Assembly (NCBI GenBank): GCA_943362175.1
Contig: CALRIU020000011.1
Coordinates: 1 to 64,000, forward strand
Length of the DNA stretch: 64,000 nucleotides
Direction of reading: 5' to 3'
From: UBA4416 sp943362175
GTDB taxonomy: Bacteria > Bacteroidota > Bacteroidia > B-17B0 > Aurantibacillaceae
Under the pieces are notes generated by a model, which worked only from the letters and a program-made list of their open reading frames with translations, was not told where the DNA came from and made no database searches. The position numbers were made by a program, and so were the translations under genes. Positions 35,435 to 44,255 of this stretch are shown in pieces. Position 1 is the first letter of the stretch. Each line of letters opens with the position of its first letter.

Positions 35435-36715
35435 ATGCAAAAAAGAATTTTAGGAACGGTAGGAACAGGTGTGATGTTATGTGCTCAGGCAAATGCACAA
35501 AACAGCGCATCAAGCTCTATCACCACACAACAATTAAGCGGACGGGTAAATACCATTACAACGGCTGTACCTTTTTTAATGATCAGCCCTGATTCGAAAC
35601 AAGGAGGAATGGGAGAAGTTGGGGCGGCAACGCCGGCAGATGCCAATAGTATTCACTGGAATGTGGCCAAGCTGGCTTTTGCGGAGAAAAAAGGCGGCGC
35701 AGCCATTAATGTAACTCCCTGGCTGAAGCAGCTGGTTCCGGATATTTACCTGTACTATGTATCGGGATATACGAAGATCAGCAAAACACAGGCTGTTGGC
35801 GCTTCTTTACGTTATTTCTCTTTAGGTAACATTACATTTACAGATATTGTAGGGAACGTGACCGGCCAGTTCAGGCCAAATGAGTTTGCCGTTGACCTCG
35901 CCTACTCTCAGAAGTTATCTGAAACATTCTCAGCCGGTCTGGCCTTTCGCTATATCCGCTCCAACCTGGTTGGAAACTATTCGCTGAACGGGCAGAACAT
36001 CCGCCCGGGGCAAACCGTAGCCGCCGATGTAGGCTTATACTATCAATCGAAAAAGAATTTCAAAGTTGGTGATTACAAATCTGTAGCTTCTGCCGGTTTG
36101 GTATTCAGCAACATGGGCGGTAAAATTTCTTACTCTGCGAAACGCGATTTTATTCCTATCAATTTACGCTTAGGCGGTGGCTTAAAGCTGAACCTCGACG
36201 ACAATAATACCTTTGGCGTATATGGCGACGTGAATAAGCTGCTGGTGCCGACGCAACCGGTTTATAAACTGGCCCTGGATTCTGCCGGAAACCCGACGCC
36301 GTACTACGAAACAGATCCTAACACCAACAAGCCTGTGATACAGGCGGGCAAAGATCCGGATGTTCCGGTTGCCAAAGGGATGATCCAATCGTTCAGCGAT
36401 GCTCCGGGCGGAGGCGCGGAAGAATTGAAAGAGATTAACTGGAGCCTCGGCTTCGAATACTGGTATGCGCCAAACGGTATCAAAACCTTTGCGGTACGTG
36501 GCGGCTATTTCAATGAAGCAAAAACAAAAGGTAACCGTAAATTCTTCACGGCAGGTATTGGTGTCAGGTATAACGTGTTTGGCCTCGATATGGCTTACCT
36601 GATCCCGATCACACAACGCAACCCCTTACAAAATACGCTGCGCTTTACCTTAAGCTTCGACTTTGGCGGTGGCGACAAAAATGGCGCTGCAGCTACTCCG
36701 AAACCGGTAGAATAA
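35435..36715 (+). CDS. porV: Type IX secretion system shuttle protein PorV (LptO)
   Basis: PorV is a FadL-like outer-membrane beta-barrel. It takes cargo from the SprA translocon and delivers it to the PorU attachment complex. After a signal peptide (MQKRILGTVGTGVMLCAQANA) the conserved start TTAVPFLMISPDSKQGGMGE and TPADANSIHWNVAKLAF is diagnostic. The C-terminal strands read GVRYNVFGLDMAYLIPITQ. The frame can be opened at TTG 35405, but ATG 35435 is the clear start (426 aa). It follows porU by 38 nt and ends at a terminator. Confidence 0.96.
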   Translation: MQKRILGTVGTGVMLCAQANAQNSASSSITTQQLSGRVNTITTAVPFLMISPDSKQGGMGEVGAATPADANSIHWNVAKLAFAEKKGGAAINVTPWLKQLVPDIYLYYVSGYTKISKTQAVGASLRYFSLGNITFTDIVGNVTGQFRPNEFAVDLAYSQKLSETFSAGLAFRYIRSNLVGNYSLNGQNIRPGQTVAADVGLYYQSKKNFKVGDYKSVASAGLVFSNMGGKISYSAKRDFIPINLRLGGGLKLNLDDNNTFGVYGDVNKLLVPTQPVYKLALDSAGNPTPYYETDPNTNKPVIQAGKDPDVPVAKGMIQSFSDAPGGGAEELKEINWSLGFEYWYAPNGIKTFAVRGGYFNEAKTKGNRKFFTAGIGVRYNVFGLDMAYLIPITQRNPLQNTLRFTLSFDFGGGDKNGAAATPKPVE

Positions 36716-36735
36716 TTTTCTTAAACAGTTCATAG

Positions 36736-36768
36736 AAACGTCCCTCAGATTCCTGTGGGACGTTTTTT
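36736..36768 (+). terminator. Terminator after porV
   Basis: AAACGTCCC (36736-36744) pairs with GGGACGTTT (36757-36765) and leads into a T run. It closes the porU-porV unit. Confidence 0.85.
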
Positions 36769-36805
36769 GTTTTTGGAAAACAGATATGCAATGGAGAAAC
36801 CAGTT

Positions 36806-37070
36806 TTGGGCGCCCGGGCGGGCCATTACGGGCTTCACTTCGTTCCGGTTTTTTTAGGGCGTAAGAGGCAGCGCCCTAAAAAGAACTAAACCCTTCATGT
36901 CCCTGGTGCAAGCTACCACTCACAAAATCCTAACTCAAAAGATGATCAGCGTGAAGGTCCCGATAACTATCGGGAGCAGTGGAAATCCTCCGTGGCCTTG
37001 GTTACTGAACTTGCCGAAGTACTTTTGCGGAGATTGGAACGGAAAGCCTGGCCCACAGGGACACGCCCAA
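36806..37070 (-). repeat. Structured interspersed repeat element, copy B
   Basis: Read on the minus strand it starts TTGGGCGTGTCCC and ends GGCCCGCCCGGGCGCC, as copy A (863-1180) does. The outer 7 nt at each end pair perfectly (37064-37070 with 36806-36812). Internal stems are CCC/GGG at 37052-37060, 36984-36992 with 37028-37035 (with the same single bulged C as in copy A), and a perfect 11-bp stem 36851-36861 with 36872-36882. The stem sequences differ from copy A while pairing is kept. A small palindrome (CCCGAT-AACT-ATCGGG, 36959-36974) is extra. It starts 78 nt after the proline dehydrogenase stop, in that gene's orientation. Confidence 0.75.
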
Positions 37071-37117
37071 CTGATTTTTTGTAAACCAGAAACTTGCAAC
37101 GATATACAACTTCGGGC

Positions 37118-37133
37118 CACGACAAGTCATGAT
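37118..37133. repeat. Short palindrome shared with position 7508-7525
   Basis: CACGAC-AA-GTCATG-AT here is, on the other strand, almost the same as ATCACGACTTGTCGTG at 7508-7523, with one base changed. Both sit in intergenic DNA. It lies 15 nt from the proline dehydrogenase stop. Confidence 0.45.
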
Positions 37134-37147
37134 CAATTGCCCAGATT

Positions 37148-38305
37148 TTATTTCTTCCTTCTGGCTTTTTCCCGGATGATGAGGCCCAGCTCGCGGCCGG
37201 TTTGTCCTTTCACGGACGTATTTTCCTGGGCGCGGCGGATGAGGTAAGGCATCACTTCACGGATAGGTCCGTAAGGCACATACTTGGCCACGTTGTAGCC
37301 TCCGAGTGCCAGGTTATAGCTGATGTGATCGCTCATCCCCAGGAGCTGCGAGAAGTACACGCGCGGATCGTTATCAGCGATCCGGTGATCTTTCATGAGC
37401 TTCACGAGGTAAAGGCTGCTCTGCTCATTGTGTGTGCCGGCACAAAGCCCCATCACCGAAAGCTGTTTGATGCATTCTTCGAGCGCCAGGTTATAGTCCC
37501 TATCTGAATTTTCTTTGGAATCCTGGATCGGAGAGGGATAGTTTTTTTCGGTGGCACGCTTGCGCTCCTTCTCCATGTATGCCCCACGCACGAGCTTGGC
37601 CCCTACATGGTAGCCTCCGGTTTTCGCTTTGGCGATGGTCGTTTTCAAAAATGCAAGGCGGTCTTTGCGGTACAGCTGGAAGGTATTGTATACAATGGCT
37701 TTTTGCTGATTGAATGCATGCATGTTGTCGTCGGCGAGCTGGTCGATTGCCGGCTGGATCCAGCTTTCCTCCGCATCGATAAAAATGGGCTGACCGGCTT
37801 TATAGGCTTCCTCACAAATACGCAACACGCGTTGTTTCACTTTTTCGTACTCCTTGCTTTCTTCGGCTGTGAGCGCTTCTCCCGAGCTTACTTTCGCCAA
37901 CAGGTCGAAGCGTGCCAGGCCGGTTACCTTGAAAACGCAAAAGGGAATATGGTTGTTGCCTTTGGCTTTGTGAATGGTTTCTATTGTTTCCTTACAACAG
38001 GCATCGAAATCAGCTTCGCTTTCCTTCCCTTCCACACTGTAGTCGAGGATGGTCCCTATATTGAATTTGCCAAGCTCGGCAATGGTTTTATCGCATTCAT
38101 TAATGGTTTCTCCTCCCACGAATTGCTTGAAGATGGTGCTTTTGAAAAGTCCTTTGAAACCGAGGGAAAGGGCTAAGGGCGCGGTTTTCGCACCCAGTTT
38201 CACCAAAGCCGGGTTGCTGATAAGTTTGAATAACCAATAAGAACGGTTCAGGTCGCTGTTTGATTTTGCCGTGAAAGCGTTTTCCGTATTGTCAAAAGAA
38301 ATCAT
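37148..38305 (-). CDS. Proline dehydrogenase
   Basis: It is predicted to oxidise L-proline to pyrroline-5-carboxylate with FAD and pass electrons to quinone, the first step of proline catabolism. The PRODH barrel is shown by ILDYSVEGKESEADFDACC (about residues 89-107), CVFKVTGLARFDLLAKVS, FIDAEESWIQPAIDQLAD, VGAKLVRGAYMEKERKRA and, near the end, KYVPYGPIREVMPYLIRRAQE. It is the single-domain form, without a fused P5C dehydrogenase. The frame opens at TTG 38323; ATG 38305 (MISFDNTENAF, 385 aa) is the natural start. Repeat copy B follows its stop. Confidence 0.94.
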   Translation of the reverse strand: MISFDNTENAFTAKSNSDLNRSYWLFKLISNPALVKLGAKTAPLALSLGFKGLFKSTIFKQFVGGETINECDKTIAELGKFNIGTILDYSVEGKESEADFDACCKETIETIHKAKGNNHIPFCVFKVTGLARFDLLAKVSSGEALTAEESKEYEKVKQRVLRICEEAYKAGQPIFIDAEESWIQPAIDQLADDNMHAFNQQKAIVYNTFQLYRKDRLAFLKTTIAKAKTGGYHVGAKLVRGAYMEKERKRATEKNYPSPIQDSKENSDRDYNLALEECIKQLSVMGLCAGTHNEQSSLYLVKLMKDHRIADNDPRVYFSQLLGMSDHISYNLALGGYNVAKYVPYGPIREVMPYLIRRAQENTSVKGQTGRELGLIIREKARRKK

Positions 38306-38452
38306 GAAATAAAATATGCCCAAATATAACGGTTTATTTAACCATAATTGGTAAACTTTTCCTGCAACTTTTCTCGATTTTTGCAGTTATAAGGATTGAG
38401 AACATTCTCAATCTATCCCCGGATTATTTATAAATTAATAGTATTTTTGCTT

Positions 38453-39115
38453 ATGCTTGTTTCCGATTTATTGACTGACGAAATCCCTCCATTAAAAATT
38501 TCCGATACCGTAGAGCTGGCCCTGGACTGGATGGAACAATTTAAAGTGTCGCACCTGGCTGTTGTAAAAGATCGCGAGCTGATCGGCATTGTATCCGAGC
38601 ATGACCTGATGGACTACAACCACCCGGAGGAAACACTGGAAGAATTAAAACTCCCTTTGCTGAAACCCATCATCCATAATTACCAGCACACCTACGATCT
38701 GCTGAAACTGATGATGTCCTTTAACCTGACGCTCATCCCTGTGCTCGATGATAAAGAACTGTATAAAGGCTGTATCACGCTGAAAGGGTTATTACAGAAT
38801 ATTTCCACGATGGCTTCCGTTCAGGATCCGGGTGGTGTGATTGTGCTCGAAGTAAACCAGGCAGATTATTCCCTGACGCAGATTGCCAATATCGTGGAAG
38901 GCAACGACTCCAAGGTATTGAGCGCGCACGTGTCATCGATCCCGGACAGCACCAAAATGGAAGTAACGATCAAGGTGAACACCGAAGATCTTTCCCGCAT
39001 CCTGCAAACATTTTACAGATACAATTATACAGTGAAAGCTTCTTTCCAGAACAGCAACTTCGAGTCTGCCATTAAGGATAAGCTGGATGAGTTCCTGCAC
39101 TTCCTGAATATTTAG
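38453..39115 (+). CDS. CBS-pair domain protein
   Basis: It has two CBS motifs (about residues 1-60 and 65-125), with DTVELALDWMEQFKVSHLAV, LIGIVSEHDLMDYNHP, FNLTLIPVLDDKELYKGCIT. A C-terminal ACT-like region follows (about 135-221, GVIVLEVNQADYSLTQIANI). CBS pairs usually bind adenosyl nucleotides and regulate a partner. The partner is unknown. The ATG at 38453 is chosen over an upstream in-frame non-ATG start at 38396, because the intervening residues are not CBS-like. It is followed 44 nt later by NAD kinase, an arrangement I recall as recurring in Bacteroidota. Confidence 0.88.
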   Translation: MLVSDLLTDEIPPLKISDTVELALDWMEQFKVSHLAVVKDRELIGIVSEHDLMDYNHPEETLEELKLPLLKPIIHNYQHTYDLLKLMMSFNLTLIPVLDDKELYKGCITLKGLLQNISTMASVQDPGGVIVLEVNQADYSLTQIANIVEGNDSKVLSAHVSSIPDSTKMEVTIKVNTEDLSRILQTFYRYNYTVKASFQNSNFESAIKDKLDEFLHFLNI

Positions 39116-39159
39116 GAAAAGACTAAAAGGACTTAAGGGATACAAGATAAAAGAGACAA

Positions 39160-40038
39160 ATGACGATAGCAGTATACGCCAGAAATACCAGGGAGAATTT
39201 CCCACATTACCTGGAACAGCTCCTCGAGCTCGCTGCTAAAGAACTCTTCAACGTGATGGTGTACAGGCCTTACCTGGAATTCCTGAATGAAACGGGCTCT
39301 TCTTTTTCAAACATTCATACGTTCTGCAACGCCGAAGAACTGGTTGCCAAAGCGGATTACGTGATCTCGCTGGGGGGCGACGGCACTTTACTGGAAACGC
39401 TTGAGTTTGTAAGGAAATCGGGCATCCCTGTACTGGGGGTGAATACCGGCCGACTGGGCTTCCTGGCAACGGTATACAAGGAAGATTTTTCAAAGGCGAT
39501 CCAGCAGCTCATCAAAGAAAAATATACGCTCGATAAGCGTGAGCTCATCGTCCTCGAGAATCATGCGCATGAGTTCCAGAATGTGAATTACGCGCTGAAT
39601 GAATTTACGATCCATAAAAAAGAGTCGGGCGCCATGATCCATGTGGATACTTATGTGGACGGCGTGTTCCTCAACTCTTACTTTGCCGACGGGCTGATCG
39701 TGTCCACACCTACCGGCTCTACCGCCTACTCGCTGAGCTGTGGCGGGCCTATCATGCTGCCGGATTCTGATAATTTTATCGTGACACCGATTGCACCGCA
39801 CAACCTCAACGTAAGGCCGATTGTGATTTCCAACAATAAAACCCTGAGCTTTAAAGTTTCGGGGCGAAGCGATAATTTCAACGTGTCGCTCGATTCCCGC
39901 ACACAGCTGGTGACGCCGCAATCGGAACTGGTAATCCGCCTGGCCGATTTCAAATTCAACCTCATCAACCTCGAAGGACAGCACTTTTTCGAGACCCTCC
40001 GTAACAAACTACTCTGGGGCCTGGATAAGAGGAAGTGA
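39160..40038 (+). CDS. nadK: NAD kinase
   Basis: It is predicted to phosphorylate NAD to NADP in the cytoplasm. The diagnostic GGDGTLLETLEFVRK (about residues 71-85) contains the catalytic Asp. It is followed by IPVLGVNTGRLGFLA, LNEFTIHKKESGAMI with the NE/D motif, and DGLIVSTPTGSTAYSLSCGG (about 177-196). At 292 aa it is full length. It follows the CBS gene and is probably cotranscribed with it. Confidence 0.97.
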   Translation: MTIAVYARNTRENFPHYLEQLLELAAKELFNVMVYRPYLEFLNETGSSFSNIHTFCNAEELVAKADYVISLGGDGTLLETLEFVRKSGIPVLGVNTGRLGFLATVYKEDFSKAIQQLIKEKYTLDKRELIVLENHAHEFQNVNYALNEFTIHKKESGAMIHVDTYVDGVFLNSYFADGLIVSTPTGSTAYSLSCGGPIMLPDSDNFIVTPIAPHNLNVRPIVISNNKTLSFKVSGRSDNFNVSLDSRTQLVTPQSELVIRLADFKFNLINLEGQHFFETLRNKLLWGLDKRK

Positions 40039-40209
40039 GTCGTGAGATCTGAGTAGGGAGACAAAAGGAGCAGCCCCTTAAGTACTTTCTGCCAAACAGC
40101 CTCTCCGGTCTTCTCCACTTTTTACCAAATTTTACCCACAATTAAATCTGTTTATTAAAAGTTTATTTAATTTTGGGGCCATTCATAACTTCTAAAAAAA
40201 CAGCATTGT

Positions 40210-41505
40210 ATGTCATTCATTCATTCCATTGTAGCCAGGCAAATTTTAGATTCACGCGGAAATCCGACCATCGAGGTGGATGTGATCACTGACCAGGGGA
40301 TTCTCGGTCGCGCAGCGGTTCCGTCAGGCGCCTCTACCGGTATTCACGAAGCGGTTGAATTAAGGGATAATGACAAAACACAATACTTAGGCAAGAGCGT
40401 GAACCGCGCTGTGAATAACGTCAACACGGTGATTGCCGAAAAACTGAAAGGCATGTACATTTTCGACCAGGGTGCGATTGATGCGGCCATGATTGAGCTG
40501 GACGGCAGTACTAACAAAGGCAACTTAGGCGCCAACGCTATTTTGGGGGTGTCGCTGGCAGCTGCCCGCGCTGCTTCCGAAGAATGCCGCCAACCGCTGT
40601 ACCGCTATATCGGCGGCGTAAATGCCAACATTCTTCCGATCCCGATGATGAACATCCTCAATGGTGGCTCGCATGCGGATAACGGTATCGACTTCCAGGA
40701 GTTTATGATCATGCCGGTAGGCGCTGAAACTTTCAGCGAAGGCCTGCGCATGGGCACGGAAGTGTTCCACCATTTGAAAGCGGTATTAAAATCGCAGGGC
40801 ATGAGCACAAATGTGGGTGATGAAGGCGGCTTTGCTCCTAATTTCAGGAATAACGAAGACGCGATCAAAGCGGTGATGCAGGCCATTGACAAAGCGGGCT
40901 ACAAAGCGGGTGAAGATATTTACATCGCGATGGACGCGGCTGCTTCTGAATTTTACAATACCGAAGAAAAAGTATACCACTTCAAAAAGTCGACCGGCGA
41001 TAAGCTGACCGCTTCGCAAATGGTCGACTTCTGGGCCGACTGGAGAAGCAAGTATCCGATCCTGAGCATCGAAGACGGCTTCGCGGAAGAAGACTGGGAT
41101 GGCTGGAAGCTATTGACGGATAAATTAGGCTCTACAACACAGCTGGTAGGCGACGATCTGTTTGTGACCAATGTGGATTTCCTGGCAAAGGGCATCGAGC
41201 GTGGCGTAGCCAATTCTATCCTGGTAAAAGTAAACCAGATCGGTACGCTGACGGAAACCATCAACGCTGTGCAGCTGGCGCAAACCAATAGCTATACCTC
41301 TGTGATGAGCCACCGCAGCGGGGAAACCGAAGATACCACGATTGCCGACTTAGCGGTTGCTTTAAGCTGCGGACAAATCAAAACGGGCTCTGCGTCACGC
41401 AGCGACCGGATCGCTAAATACAACCAATTGCTCCGCATCGAAGAGCAGCTGGGAGCAAGCGCAAGGTATATTGGTAAGGATTTCAAATTTTTGAAAAAGA
41501 AATAA
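40210..41505 (+). CDS. eno: Enolase
   Basis: It is the cytoplasmic enzyme interconverting 2-phosphoglycerate and phosphoenolpyruvate in glycolysis. The start SIVARQILDSRGNPTIEVDV, the loop GASTGIHEAVELRD, the conserved GDEGGFAPN, the metal ligand region LSIEDGFAEEDWDGWK, and SHRSGETEDTTIADLAVAL near the C-terminus are all present. At 431 aa it is full length. A TAATTTTG -7 box at 40168-40175 gives a short leader. A strong terminator follows at 41521, so the gene is transcribed alone. Confidence 0.98.
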   Translation: MSFIHSIVARQILDSRGNPTIEVDVITDQGILGRAAVPSGASTGIHEAVELRDNDKTQYLGKSVNRAVNNVNTVIAEKLKGMYIFDQGAIDAAMIELDGSTNKGNLGANAILGVSLAAARAASEECRQPLYRYIGGVNANILPIPMMNILNGGSHADNGIDFQEFMIMPVGAETFSEGLRMGTEVFHHLKAVLKSQGMSTNVGDEGGFAPNFRNNEDAIKAVMQAIDKAGYKAGEDIYIAMDAAASEFYNTEEKVYHFKKSTGDKLTASQMVDFWADWRSKYPILSIEDGFAEEDWDGWKLLTDKLGSTTQLVGDDLFVTNVDFLAKGIERGVANSILVKVNQIGTLTETINAVQLAQTNSYTSVMSHRSGETEDTTIADLAVALSCGQIKTGSASRSDRIAKYNQLLRIEEQLGASARYIGKDFKFLKKK

Positions 41506-41520
41506 GAATGAACATCCAGG

Positions 41521-41553
41521 AAAAGCCCGTCACACCAGCGACGGGCTTTTTTT
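41521..41553 (+). terminator. Terminator after eno
   Basis: AAAGCCCGTC (41522-41531) pairs with GACGGGCTTT (41540-41549) and leads into a run of T. Confidence 0.9.
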
Positions 41554-41733
41554 GTGAACGTATTGTTGATGCCGGATATCGCGGATGCTCGACAAACCAA
41601 GCCGGATGTACATTCAAAAGGAATGGATGACTATTGGTTGAAAAAAATCATGTTGTATGCTTTAGCTTTACCCTCATTTTAATGACGATCCTAAAAACAA
41701 GCCCCGATCAAAGAACCAACATCTAACTAAAAC

Positions 41734-42399
41734 ATGGAAACTACTGCTTGCAAAACAGAACAGGAACTTTTGGAAAGGTACGCCTGTATGGCCTGGGAAA
41801 AACAAAAAGACTTTGCTGAGGTCATCGGCAATAACAACTGGAACGTGGATATGGGTAGAGGAGAAATCAGCTTCGGCCCCGATCTTCATTTCCCGATCCA
41901 GGTATTGGGAACGATCTCCCATGCGGCGCAGAGCTGGCTCTGGGCGTGGGCCAACAGCAGGGCGGGGCTTTCGCCACAGGTCATTGAGCAATCGCTTCAG
42001 CTCAAAGCTTATGGGGAAGAGAACAACATTTCGTTGCTGAGCAGCGACAGCTTTGATTTTTCGAAATACGAGCTTCACATCATAGGCATGATTGCTTCGG
42101 GCATGTCCGGTGCCAGCGCTTACTACATTGCCGATTACGGACAGGGCGCAATGGTGGTAACGATCAAGAGCGGGCTAATCGATCAGCAGCGAAAAGACAG
42201 CCACCATGCCATCTTAACGGTTTTCCCACAGGTGATCTCCCAATATGAGATGAACCACAGGCTTGCCTTAAAACATTACCTGAATGCCAAAGGCTACAAC
42301 ATCACAGAGAACGACGAAAGCTTATCGGGCAGCAAAAACGGGAACACGATTCAGGCCACATTTGATAAGCTTTCGCGGTTAACCGGATTAGAAGGGTAA
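41734..42399 (+). CDS. DUF6882-like protein
   Basis: A 221-aa soluble protein without signal peptide or membrane helix. The pattern GEISFGPDLHFPIQVLGTIS, then SQSW-type residues in HAAQSWLWAWANS (about residues 67-79), resembles a DUF6882-type domain of unknown function. YYIADYGQGAMVVTIK follows. It is followed by a convergent gene and preceded by the eno terminator, so context says little. Family name given from memory. Confidence 0.65.
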   Translation: METTACKTEQELLERYACMAWEKQKDFAEVIGNNNWNVDMGRGEISFGPDLHFPIQVLGTISHAAQSWLWAWANSRAGLSPQVIEQSLQLKAYGEENNISLLSSDSFDFSKYELHIIGMIASGMSGASAYYIADYGQGAMVVTIKSGLIDQQRKDSHHAILTVFPQVISQYEMNHRLALKHYLNAKGYNITENDESLSGSKNGNTIQATFDKLSRLTGLEG

Positions 42400-42407
42400 G
42401 GACATCA

Positions 42408-43079
42408 TCAAAACCTGATCATATAGCTGAGGGCTCCGTAGTAAGGAAACAGGGGTTTGGATTTAAAATCCTGCACCAGAACCCGCCCCACTTTTAATGT
42501 GAGGTCATGCCTGCCAAAAGAAATTCCGCCCTGCAGTCCGTAATAAAAATTCCCGCCTGTGGCAGGTTCATACCAACCATCCTGCGCACCTGCGTACTGA
42601 TTTTTATAGATGGCCGATTGCCTGAAATTGGTAACGATGGCTTTGTCAAAGCCCGCCTCGCCTGCAATAAACCATTTTGTGCGATAGTAGCCCAACACTC
42701 CCGACATATCGCTTCCAAAATTAAGAAGCCTGGCAAAGTCATTTTCGAATCTCCGGAATACACCGTCTACTTTTGCTGTGAGATGAACATGGCCCAGCTT
42801 AAGCAAACGGACCTGCCCTCCTATTTTTACTTTGTAATCGTCGACTAATTTATTGCCGGATGGAAAACTGTATTCGATGTGTGCAATAGCCGGAAAAGCA
42901 TGGCTCCTGATCTTATAGGCATAGCCGAGGTGATATACGACGCCATAATCTGCACCGGCACCCACATAAACCAAATGCTTAGCCGGCGCCGGATTTTCCC
43001 AATTCATATTTTGCGAGCTGGCAACAAGCGTTAGCATGAATGAGCCGGTTACCAGTACTTGTCTTAAATAATTTTTCAT
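42408..43079 (-). CDS. Predicted outer-membrane beta-barrel protein of unknown function
   Basis: After a signal peptide (MKNYLRQVLVTGSFMLTLVA) the sequence alternates polar and hydrophobic residues in the way of small outer-membrane barrels. Examples are LVYVGAGADYGVVYHLGYAY, GNFYYGLQGGISFGRHDLTL and YYGALSYMIRF, with a terminal Phe. I do not recognise the family. ATG 43079 is preferred to ATG 43088, which only adds three residues. The alpha/beta hydrolase gene ends just upstream on the same strand, so the two are probably cotranscribed. Confidence 0.65.
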   Translation of the reverse strand: MKNYLRQVLVTGSFMLTLVASSQNMNWENPAPAKHLVYVGAGADYGVVYHLGYAYKIRSHAFPAIAHIEYSFPSGNKLVDDYKVKIGGQVRLLKLGHVHLTAKVDGVFRRFENDFARLLNFGSDMSGVLGYYRTKWFIAGEAGFDKAIVTNFRQSAIYKNQYAGAQDGWYEPATGGNFYYGLQGGISFGRHDLTLKVGRVLVQDFKSKPLFPYYGALSYMIRF

Positions 43080-43091
43080 GTGTAACATGTG

Positions 43092-44108
43092 CTAAAGTGA
43101 TTTTAAATAGGTTATAACCAAAGGGCGTGTAGCCGTCTGCCACTTGCCTGCGTCGGAAACAATATCGTCGTGCCCCACACCATGTATTGTTTCAAGATGA
43201 ACCCTGGGATATACCTGTGTTATTTTCTGCATCCAGGAATCGGGGTAGGCTCTGTTTAATTCGCTGTTAAAGAAAAGAACCGGCTTTTGGAAATTGCCGA
43301 TACCTTCTGAAAAATCGAACTTATTCTTTTCTCCATATTCAAACAAGGCATCGCTTATAACGGCACCATCGCGCCAAAAACTGCCGGGCTTGGTATTGTC
43401 TTCTCCGGTTATCTCATTTTTGTTGGCAAACAAGGCCATCTTATAATCCAATACTTCATGCTCATCCTTACCCTTGATGGTGATGAACTGATCGGAGTAT
43501 GTGGCATCATTCAGCAATTCCCCGAAAAATCCGAACGACCTCGATTTTGATACATATTCTTTAATGTCTGCCCATTTCAAACCGCCCGGCTCGCATAAGA
43601 TCATGCCCTGCACCCGGGCGGGATATTTTCCGGCATAGCCCGTTGCCAGGATAGCGCCCCAGGAGTGCCCCAACAGCACCACTTTTTGTGAAGGGCTTCT
43701 CCGGTAATGAGCGATAACGCCACTTAACTCACCGTATATCAAGTCCATCGGCCTCGACGAGTAATAGTGTTTAGGAAAGCGCTGCGAAAGCCCTGAGCCC
43801 ATCTGGTCATAAAATACGACCCGGTAGCCTGCATCGGCCAGATCCCTGCAGTTTAGCATATACCGGTAATCTCCACCGGGGCCGCCATGGATGGCAATGA
43901 TAAGGGTACTGTCCGGCGGTCCGTAAGATTCGGAATGCAACATGGCCCCATTGACTGTGATCGAAGGAAGCGTCGGATCCTGGTCCACGGTTTTGGGTAC
44001 AAGATTTCCAGGCTCTTTCATGAGCCGCTCTTTTTTACAAGAGGTGAAGGCGATGCCTGCGATCAGGATACAGGCATACCAGCCAAGTGATTTTTTTGAA
44101 GGTGTCAT
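43092..44108 (-). CDS. Lipoprotein alpha/beta hydrolase, proline iminopeptidase-like
   Basis: The lipoprotein signal ends IAFTSC (cysteine at about residue 24). The alpha/beta-hydrolase core has the oxyanion region IIAIHGGPGGDYRYML and YDQMGSGLSQRFPKHYY, matching prolyl aminopeptidases. The nucleophile motif is VVLLGHSWGAILATGYAG. A late Asp (near FFNSELNRAYPDSW) and His (IHGVGHDDIVSD) complete the triad. It probably hydrolyses peptides or small esters at the envelope. At 338 aa it is normal length. Confidence 0.85.
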   Translation of the reverse strand: MTPSKKSLGWYACILIAGIAFTSCKKERLMKEPGNLVPKTVDQDPTLPSITVNGAMLHSESYGPPDSTLIIAIHGGPGGDYRYMLNCRDLADAGYRVVFYDQMGSGLSQRFPKHYYSSRPMDLIYGELSGVIAHYRRSPSQKVVLLGHSWGAILATGYAGKYPARVQGMILCEPGGLKWADIKEYVSKSRSFGFFGELLNDATYSDQFITIKGKDEHEVLDYKMALFANKNEITGEDNTKPGSFWRDGAVISDALFEYGEKNKFDFSEGIGNFQKPVLFFNSELNRAYPDSWMQKITQVYPRVHLETIHGVGHDDIVSDAGKWQTATRPLVITYLKSL

Positions 44109-44255
44109 TACTGCTTTTTTAAATGTTTCGGCAGCAAATGTATCCTGGTATTTATTGAAAAAGGTTTCACTGTATCCAATGAAACCTGTCGGAACTCCGT
44201 TTTAAATTACTGGAAACTATACAGTTGTGTCGTTTGACACCTCTTTGATGCGATG

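Noticed and set aside
38442..38449. TATTTTTG box as promoter of the CBS gene
   Set aside because: It is only 3 nt before the chosen ATG, so transcription would begin inside the gene.
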